This document shows positions 21,039-25,539 of a stretch of 25,539 nt of DNA, piece after piece; position 1 is the stretch's first letter, and every line of letters begins with the position of its first letter. This DNA comes from a virus. Under the pieces are notes generated by a model, which was given only the letters and a program-made list of their open reading frames with translations, was not told where the DNA came from and did no database searches. The stretch is taken from the IMG/VR virus record IMGVR_UViG_3300042373_000061, positions 1-25,539 of that record; one strand, written 5' to 3'. Position numbers and translations under genes: made by a program.

Positions 21039-21404
21039 TTACGCCAGGAATTTGAGTTTGTACAAGGTGGTCAAGTACAGTTCGACGATATTATCAATCA
21101 ACTGCTGCAACGAGGTGTCTTCTTTTTTCGCCACCTTGTAGCGCATCTCCTCAACCTCGGCCAGCGATGCCTCAAGGAACTCGGTGATGTTGGTCGTCTT
21201 CTTGGCCGAGTGTAGGGTAATGGGGCCAATCAGCCCGTGACGCCCTTGGTACGCCTCGGCAAACGCATCAGCGTGGTCGATGATGGTGTCGTAAAAAGTG
21301 TTGAGCGCCACATGCTTAGAGTAGCTGCGCGTGTTCAGATGCACCGAGTGGGCTACGTCGCGGGCCAAGAACAAGAGGCCCATGAAGTCTGCGGCGGTGC
21401 TCAT
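21039..21404 (-). CDS. DUF5856-type helical protein
   Basis: This 121-residue protein starts at the ATG at 21404, overlapping the portal stop (ATGA). The pattern FMGLLFLARDVAHSVHLNTR, SYSKHVALNTFYDTIIDHAD, AFAEAYQGRHGLIGPI matches what I know as DUF5856, a phage family with helices that recall Dps/ferritin-like bundles. Several His, Asp and Glu residues in the helices could bind metal, but the fold and metal are not shown by sequence. Translational coupling to the portal suggests it is made in step with head assembly. Function is unknown. Confidence 0.75.
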   Translation of the reverse strand: MSTAADFMGLLFLARDVAHSVHLNTRSYSKHVALNTFYDTIIDHADAFAEAYQGRHGLIGPITLHSAKKTTNITEFLEASLAEVEEMRYKVAKKEDTSLQQLIDNIVELYLTTLYKLKFLA

Positions 21405-23584
21405 TGCATGGCTCCTTCAGGTGGCATCATCGGGGGCTGCTGCTCCATCATCTCTGGCTGCATCTCCGGCATCTGGGAGTTTAGGTTGTTGCTCTCCATC
21501 GCAGCCGCCACGACGCCCATAGCGATGTCCTGAATCTGCTGCTCGGTCATGCCGGCCTGCACCGCGCTGATGCGCTGCGTCTCAGCCTGGTACGCCTTGA
21601 TCTCGGCCTCGAACTCTTTGATCGACAGATCACGGGCCTCCATCGACTTCTGCACGTTCTGTAGCATCCCGGCCATCTGCTGCATCTCTTGGTTCATGGC
21701 CTCCATCTGCTGCTTGGCCGCAGCCAGCGCCGGGTTGTCCTCATCGTCGCCGATGATCGCCGGGTCGATGACCTTGGCAAACCGCTGAGACATCTCCTGA
21801 GCGCCCGGCCAGTCCATGTTCTTGACGAACAGGTCGCCGGCCACGCGCCAGAGGTCCGGGTTGCCTTGCAGCAGTTGGGCCATTGCCTCCAGCGACTCCT
21901 GACGCTTGGTGGCAAAGCCTGGCCCGGTGATGACCATCACGTCGTACTTGCCGACGCCGGGGTTGTAGATTTTGTCCACCACGATGCCCTGCTCGTTGCG
22001 GATTTTCTTGACCGGCTCGGGCTGCATCGGGTTGATCTTGATCATCTTGGACTCGCCGTCTTCGCCGACAATCCGGGCGATGCGCTGCGTGTCGTAGATT
22101 TTCGGGATCAGGTCGATCAACTGACGGCCGATGTAGCGAATGAACCGGGCGTAGTTGTCAACGTAGTGGTAGGTGCCGGTGTCCGACTCCTTTTGCCGGG
22201 CCAAGATAGCCCTGCCCGACCGCTCGTTGGACGTTTGGCCCAGCGATGCGTTGTACTGCCCGGTGACGCTCTTGATGTCGTCAGCAGCGCCCATTTTGGC
22301 CTGTATGAGGCCGGTTTGGGGCAGCGGTGGGGCAGCCCGCTGGGGCAGCGGCAAGACGGCTCCTGCGCCGTCTGTAACGTCTGGGTTGACCTCAAGGTAG
22401 GGCCAGTTCTGGGTGTTTGCAGTCTTCCACTGCATCTCGTAACCCTCGAACTGACCGCCGTAGCCGATGAACGGCGCCTTGGGGGCCAGCGCCAGCATCT
22501 CGGCCTCTTGGCTGGTCCAGTAGTTGTACATGCGCTGCGCGTCTTTGGCGTTACGCACGAGACCGCTGACGTACAGCCGGCCCTCAACCTCGAACTCGTT
22601 GCCCACGCAGCGGATCACCGGGATGTGCGAGCCGGCCCAGTCGGACCGCTCCAGCACCTCATAGCCGTTGATCTTGAGCCATTTGACCTTCTTGCGGTCA
22701 GACGGGCGCGAGCGCAGGGGCTTACCAAACTGCGCCCGCATCATCTTGTCCTCGGGCGTGCCGCTAAACGCCGTGGCGTTGCCAGGGTACAGGTTGAGCG
22801 TTTCCTTGGTGTTCTCGATGTAGAAATACTCGGCGATACGCACCGTGTTTTCGTTCATCCACTGGCTAAAGCCTTGGTCGCCCACGCCCAGCGTTTGCAG
22901 CGTGGTGATGGGCGCAGCGTCCGGGTACTGGCGCTCGTACTCGTCCTTGGGGATGTCCTCAGTGATGAAGCACCAGCGGGCGTCTGAGCCGCACGGGTCT
23001 TGAATCAGCGGGTCCATGTAGACGCTGAAGCTGTTGCGGATGCGCCCGATCTTGATGTCCTGATCAAACGTGTTGTCGTCGCAGTACTCGGTCAGAATGC
23101 GAGCGTAGCCCTCGCCGTAGGACACCTGGTTCTCGCAAGCCGTGTCGTAGGCCACGTCGGCGTCCGAGATGTACTCGATGTGCCGGATCATGCCGTTGAA
23201 AATCTCGGCCACCTCAACGTCAGCGCCGTCGTCTGCCGGGATGACCTTGGGCTGCGGCCTGTTTTGCCGCTGCTCGTTGGTGACTTGGTGGACGTGCTGG
23301 GGCAGCTTGTTGATCGTCAGGCACGGCCTGGCGTTGATCGTCTGGCCCTGCACCGCGCCACGGGTTGCCAGCACGTCAGCCGGCCACTGCCAGTGGTTGT
23401 CGGGCGAACCGGCGTAGAACCGCAGGTCGTCCAGCTCGTCCTCACGCGACTCAGACAGCGCAGAAATCGCCATGTCGAGGCGACTGCGGGCCGTCGAGAG
23501 CACCTCAGAGTCGCTCTTGTCCTTGGCCGAGCCGCCCTCGCTGACCGCTCCAGCAGCGGCGATTCCTGTGTAGTCTTGAGGCAT
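21401..23584 (-). CDS. portal protein, P22 gp1-like
   Basis: This 727-residue protein (P22 portal is 725) contains family patterns such as FYAGSPDNHWQWPADVLATR, PCLTINKLPQHVHQVTNEQR and QNRPQPKVIPADDGAD near the N-terminus, the region DPCGSDARWCFITEDIPKDE, and SVTGQYNASLGQTSNERSGR with AILARQKESDTGTYHYVDNY in the middle. The C-terminal ~130 residues are helical and Gln-rich (KQQMEAMNQEMQQMAGMLQN), ending in a Met/Pro/Gln-rich tail. The portal is the dodecameric ring through which DNA enters and leaves the head. It lies downstream of terminase as in P22, with five small genes in between. Confidence 0.93.
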   Translation of the reverse strand: MPQDYTGIAAAGAVSEGGSAKDKSDSEVLSTARSRLDMAISALSESREDELDDLRFYAGSPDNHWQWPADVLATRGAVQGQTINARPCLTINKLPQHVHQVTNEQRQNRPQPKVIPADDGADVEVAEIFNGMIRHIEYISDADVAYDTACENQVSYGEGYARILTEYCDDNTFDQDIKIGRIRNSFSVYMDPLIQDPCGSDARWCFITEDIPKDEYERQYPDAAPITTLQTLGVGDQGFSQWMNENTVRIAEYFYIENTKETLNLYPGNATAFSGTPEDKMMRAQFGKPLRSRPSDRKKVKWLKINGYEVLERSDWAGSHIPVIRCVGNEFEVEGRLYVSGLVRNAKDAQRMYNYWTSQEAEMLALAPKAPFIGYGGQFEGYEMQWKTANTQNWPYLEVNPDVTDGAGAVLPLPQRAAPPLPQTGLIQAKMGAADDIKSVTGQYNASLGQTSNERSGRAILARQKESDTGTYHYVDNYARFIRYIGRQLIDLIPKIYDTQRIARIVGEDGESKMIKINPMQPEPVKKIRNEQGIVVDKIYNPGVGKYDVMVITGPGFATKRQESLEAMAQLLQGNPDLWRVAGDLFVKNMDWPGAQEMSQRFAKVIDPAIIGDDEDNPALAAAKQQMEAMNQEMQQMAGMLQNVQKSMEARDLSIKEFEAEIKAYQAETQRISAVQAGMTEQQIQDIAMGVVAAAMESNNLNSQMPEMQPEMMEQQPPMMPPEGAMQ

Positions 23585-23586
23585 GA

Positions 23587-23772
23587 TTACTTGATCTTGC
23601 TCAGAACCTTAGCAACCGTGGCCTTGACGTTGGTGCCCGACGGGATGCTGCCGTGACAGCCCATGCCCGGCATCTTGGAGTAAGTCTCTTTGTTGCGGTC
23701 AGGCATCCCCCCGCCGGACATCTTTGGCTCACGGGCGTTGAGTTTGCTGATGGGTTCGAGGTGCTTGCTCAT
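23587..23772 (-). CDS. small basic protein upstream of portal
   Basis: This 61-residue protein starts at the ATG at 23772, overlapping the stop of the gene before it by ATGA. It is Lys/Met/Gly-rich: SKHLEPISKLNAREPKMSGG, PDRNKETYSKMPGMGCHGSI, PSGTNVKATVAKVLSKIK. No membrane segment or known domain. It is one of a run of tiny basic proteins between terminase and portal. A role in packaging or head assembly is possible from location alone. Confidence 0.65.
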   Translation of the reverse strand: MSKHLEPISKLNAREPKMSGGGMPDRNKETYSKMPGMGCHGSIPSGTNVKATVAKVLSKIK

Positions 23773-23906
23773 TTCTTTCCTTTCGGCGCAGCGCGCTTGA
23801 CAGCATATGCGATGGCAACGGCTTGCTTCACCGGCTTGCCGCTCTTGACTTCAGCCTTCACGTTCTTGCGGAAGGCTTCTTTACTAGCAGACTTGACGAG
23901 CGGCAT
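23769..23906 (-). CDS. 45-residue basic protein (MPLVKS-type)
   Basis: Begins at the ATG at 23906, whose first bases abut the stop of the gene before it. The sequence MPLVKSASKEAFRKNVKAEV then KSGKPVKQAVAIAYAVKRAA ends in PKGKK. The pattern KS-S-K-AF--NVK-E-K-GKP-KQA-AIAY-VKR is a frequent small phage protein, DUF6496-like in my memory, and probably a helical nucleic-acid or protein binder. It is too short for most gene finders but is conserved-looking and coupled on both sides. Confidence 0.72.
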   Translation of the reverse strand: MPLVKSASKEAFRKNVKAEVKSGKPVKQAVAIAYAVKRAAPKGKK

Positions 23907-24067
23907 TACTTGCCCTTCTTGGCCGTTTTGGCCGACTGCACAAAGTCTTTTTTGGTGGGTGCGCCGGGCGAGCCAGGCTTCCTCATCTTCTCGCCCGAGC
24001 CTTCTTTGATGCGCTCGCGCTTGGCGTGGATTGCAGCATATAGACCAGGATCGCCAGGTTTCTTCAT
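23906..24067 (-). CDS. 53-residue basic protein with repeated KPG-PG motif
   Basis: Starts at the ATG at 24067, overlapping the HNH stop (ATGA), and ends by sharing one base with the next ATG. It reads MKKPGDPGLYAAIHAKRERI, KEGSGEKMRKPGSPGAPTKK, DFVQSAKTAKKGK. The motif KPG-PG occurs twice, flanking a basic helix. Similar short proteins occur near terminase and portal genes in other phages. The high Lys/Arg content suggests nucleic-acid contact, but this is inference. Confidence 0.7.
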   Translation of the reverse strand: MKKPGDPGLYAAIHAKRERIKEGSGEKMRKPGSPGAPTKKDFVQSAKTAKKGK

Positions 24068-24561
24068 TTGTATGCCCCTACCGCAAGATTAAGCCCATTG
24101 TCGCCTAAAAACTGAGCAACGTCTGCACACAGCGCGTGAAAATCATCAAGCGAAAAATCCGATTTCATTCGGTTGATGGCTTGGCAAACAAGAATTGTGT
24201 TTTCGGGCGTGTACCCCACGGCGCTATCTATGCGCTCAATTGACACTGTGTTGAGATGCCCTGCCTCCAGCGTCATTTGCCGCCCGCTGTACGCGCAAAT
24301 TTCAGCCTGCTGTTTCCAGCACTTTACAACGTCATCAACTGTAAGCGCAAACACTTGTTGGCGTTTGGCCGCGCTTTTTCTTGCGTTTTGCAAGAACACT
24401 TTGGCACGACCTTCAATTGTAGAATTTAGCTTTGCGCGCGAGCGAATGTTACCCGCCGTGCAGCAGTCTTTACACCAGCTATGGTAGCCGTCAACGGTCA
24501 GACGATGCTTGAAATACAAAGCCAACGGCTTCGACTCTTTGCATTTAAAGCACGTCTTCAC
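24064..24561 (-). CDS. HNH endonuclease in the packaging gene cluster
   Basis: I place the start at the GTG at 24561, directly after the preceding stop, with GGAAG eight bases upstream; it gives 165 residues beginning MKTCFKCKES, the usual opening of this phage family. An ATG at 24606 would add 15 residues and overlap the previous gene by 44 bases. An N-terminal zinc ribbon has C4, C7, C30 and C33. The nuclease part (YSGRQM, SIERIDSAVGYTPENTILVC, then AINRMKS) is an HNH domain with the typical D-R-I-D-x-x-x-GYT-x-x-N pattern, here E-R-I-D. It is likely a mobile homing-type gene within the late operon. Confidence 0.82.
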   Translation of the reverse strand: MKTCFKCKESKPLALYFKHRLTVDGYHSWCKDCCTAGNIRSRAKLNSTIEGRAKVFLQNARKSAAKRQQVFALTVDDVVKCWKQQAEICAYSGRQMTLEAGHLNTVSIERIDSAVGYTPENTILVCQAINRMKSDFSLDDFHALCADVAQFLGDNGLNLAVGAYK

Positions 24562-24562
24562 G

Positions 24563-24820
24563 TCAGCACTTCCATCGTTTGAGTGATGCCTTAGCGCGTT
24601 CGCCATCTTTGGCCTTTTCGGCCACCGCAGACATCCTGGCACAAAATGACGCTTTACGCGCCGCATCTGCCTTAGTCTTGGGGTTGGGTGCTGGCGCCTT
24701 GAGGTTGGAGCCAGTAGCTGCGTTGTACTTCTCGCGGCCCTTGGCTGTTAGGCCCGCGCCCTTGCTGACGGGCAGCTTCTCGCCCCGTCCAACGCTTAGA
24801 GACACGCCTTTTTTAGCCAT
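24563..24820 (-). CDS. small basic conserved protein next to terminase
   Basis: This 85-residue protein starts at the ATG at 24820, immediately after the terminase stop. The sequence is Lys/Arg-rich and has KLPVSKGAGLTAKGREKYNA, ATGSNLKAPAPNPKTKADAA, RKASFCARMSAVAEKAKDGE, then KASLKRWKC. The KGAGLTAKGR-KYN-ATGSNLK-P-P pattern is recurrent in phages beside terminase genes, usually as a domain of unknown function (I think DUF6321, not certain). Its basic nature and position suggest a role with DNA at the packaging stage. Confidence 0.75.
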   Translation of the reverse strand: MAKKGVSLSVGRGEKLPVSKGAGLTAKGREKYNAATGSNLKAPAPNPKTKADAARKASFCARMSAVAEKAKDGERAKASLKRWKC

Positions 24821-25539
24821 TTACGCCCCCATCCAACTGGTTACAGCCCCGCCACTATACCCGCTTGCGGTGCGGATGTGTGACTTTGGCTCACGATACT
24901 CTCGGCTGGCAACAGGATACGCAAACGTCAGCGCGATGGCGTCTGCTGCGTCCGGTGAGGCCAGACCACGGGCTTTCATGTCCTTTTTGGACTCTAGATA
25001 GATCGTACCACGCGAATCGGGCTTCATCTTAGGCGAAATCAGGTCACTTTTCAAGAACCTGTCGTTGGGCACGCTTGCCGACTTCAGCCAATCGCGCATA
25101 TCACCCCACATTTCAGCCCGTTTGTTGCCATACATAATGGGGTTTTTGGCCTTGTTGCCGAAGTTTACGCCCCTGACCTTAAACCGCTGCTCCTTGAGCC
25201 GGTCCACAACGCCCGCCCCTAGCCCGCCCTCGTCGATGTTGACCAACGACGGCTTAAACTCTTCAATCGCGTCGATGACGTGCCCGACCACCGTCATGGT
25301 GTCGTCGCCCCGGTGCCTGATCAGCTTGACGATGTCGCGCCCCTGCCGCACGGCAATGACCGTTGCGTCTGCCCCGAACCGCGCCGGGTCTACGCCGATC
25401 ACAATCGGTGCCGACTGGTCCATATGCTTGGCCCGTTTCATTGCCTCATCGACTACGCCGATGCTGATGAACTGATCGTCGCCCTCGTTCGGGAACTGAC
25501 CGTACACCTCGACGTGCGCCTGTGAGGAGTCCGGCCCAT
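24821..25539 (-). CDS. terminase large subunit, nuclease end (5' part cut off)
   Basis: The frame stays open to the right edge, so only the C-terminal ~239 residues are present. The RNase H-like nuclease domain is visible: first Asp in VIGVDPARFGADATVIAV, second acidic site in NIDEGGLGAGVVDRL, and third in SPDAADAIALTFA. The ATPase half with Walker A and B must lie beyond the window. The segment HVEVYGQFPNEGDDQF links the two halves, as in other terminases. The protein cuts and pumps DNA into the head through the portal. It leads the late operon, as in P22. Confidence 0.92.
   Translation of the reverse strand, partial: GPDSSQAHVEVYGQFPNEGDDQFISIGVVDEAMKRAKHMDQSAPIVIGVDPARFGADATVIAVRQGRDIVKLIRHRGDDTMTVVGHVIDAIEEFKPSLVNIDEGGLGAGVVDRLKEQRFKVRGVNFGNKAKNPIMYGNKRAEMWGDMRDWLKSASVPNDRFLKSDLISPKMKPDSRGTIYLESKKDMKARGLASPDAADAIALTFAYPVASREYREPKSHIRTASGYSGGAVTSWMGA

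Noticed and set aside
21689-22987. Long 432-codon open frame on the + strand
   Set aside because: It runs antisense through the well-supported portal gene. Its product is a low-complexity Val/Leu/Arg/Asp-rich sequence typical of shadow frames in GC-rich genes.

Overview
The window is part of a tailed phage (or prophage) genome with a P22-type, short-tailed (podovirus) virion plan. Terminase large subunit, portal, scaffold, coat, P22 gp4-like and gp10-like tail accessory factors and a gp7-like ejection protein occur in the P22 order. The moderately high GC and the look of the small accessory proteins suggest a proteobacterial host, perhaps a betaproteobacterium, but no host marker is visible. 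No integrase, repressor, tRNA, rRNA, CRISPR array, reverse transcriptase or recognisable defence system is present.

The layout is two convergent blocks that meet near 3651-3662. Block 1 (about 1-3662, + strand) is a tightly packed early/replication operon. It holds the tail of an HNH endonuclease, small accessory proteins, a 43-residue Cys-rich membrane peptide, a VRR-NUC nuclease, a SNF2-like helicase, small coiled-coil proteins, a zinc-ribbon protein and a gene overlapping it out of frame. Most junctions are 4-base ATGA stop/start overlaps, which implies translational coupling.

Block 2 (25539 down to 3651, - strand) is the late operon. In transcription order it contains: terminase large subunit (5' end cut by the window edge); a run of tiny basic proteins interrupted by an HNH endonuclease; portal; a DUF5856-like helical protein; two small proteins; a three-gene adsorption module (P22-tailspike-like anchor, fibre, beta-helix spike); a small conserved protein; scaffold; a second late HNH endonuclease wedged before the coat gene; coat; three small proteins separated by strong hairpins; gp4-like and gp10-like tail factors; a needle-like protein with a C-terminal jelly-roll; a small protein; three ejection-type internal virion proteins; and a lysis cassette of four small membrane proteins followed by a GH108 muramidase.

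The genes work together as a normal lytic programme: DNA metabolism from the left, then packaging, head assembly, tail plugging, DNA ejection and lysis from the right. The points most worth a second look are (a) a set of C(UUNG)G tetraloop hairpins directly after the coat gene and the two small genes following it; (b) a repeated structural module apparently inserted into the jelly-roll of the needle-like protein; (c) homing-type HNH genes seated in the packaging and capsid genes, with the coat ribosome binding site lying inside one of them; (d) a long out-of-frame gene overlap at the end of the early operon; and (e) a lysis cassette with extra membrane proteins and no obvious spanin pair. I did not find a clearly new multi-gene system; most of the window is a recognisable phage core with unusual details.
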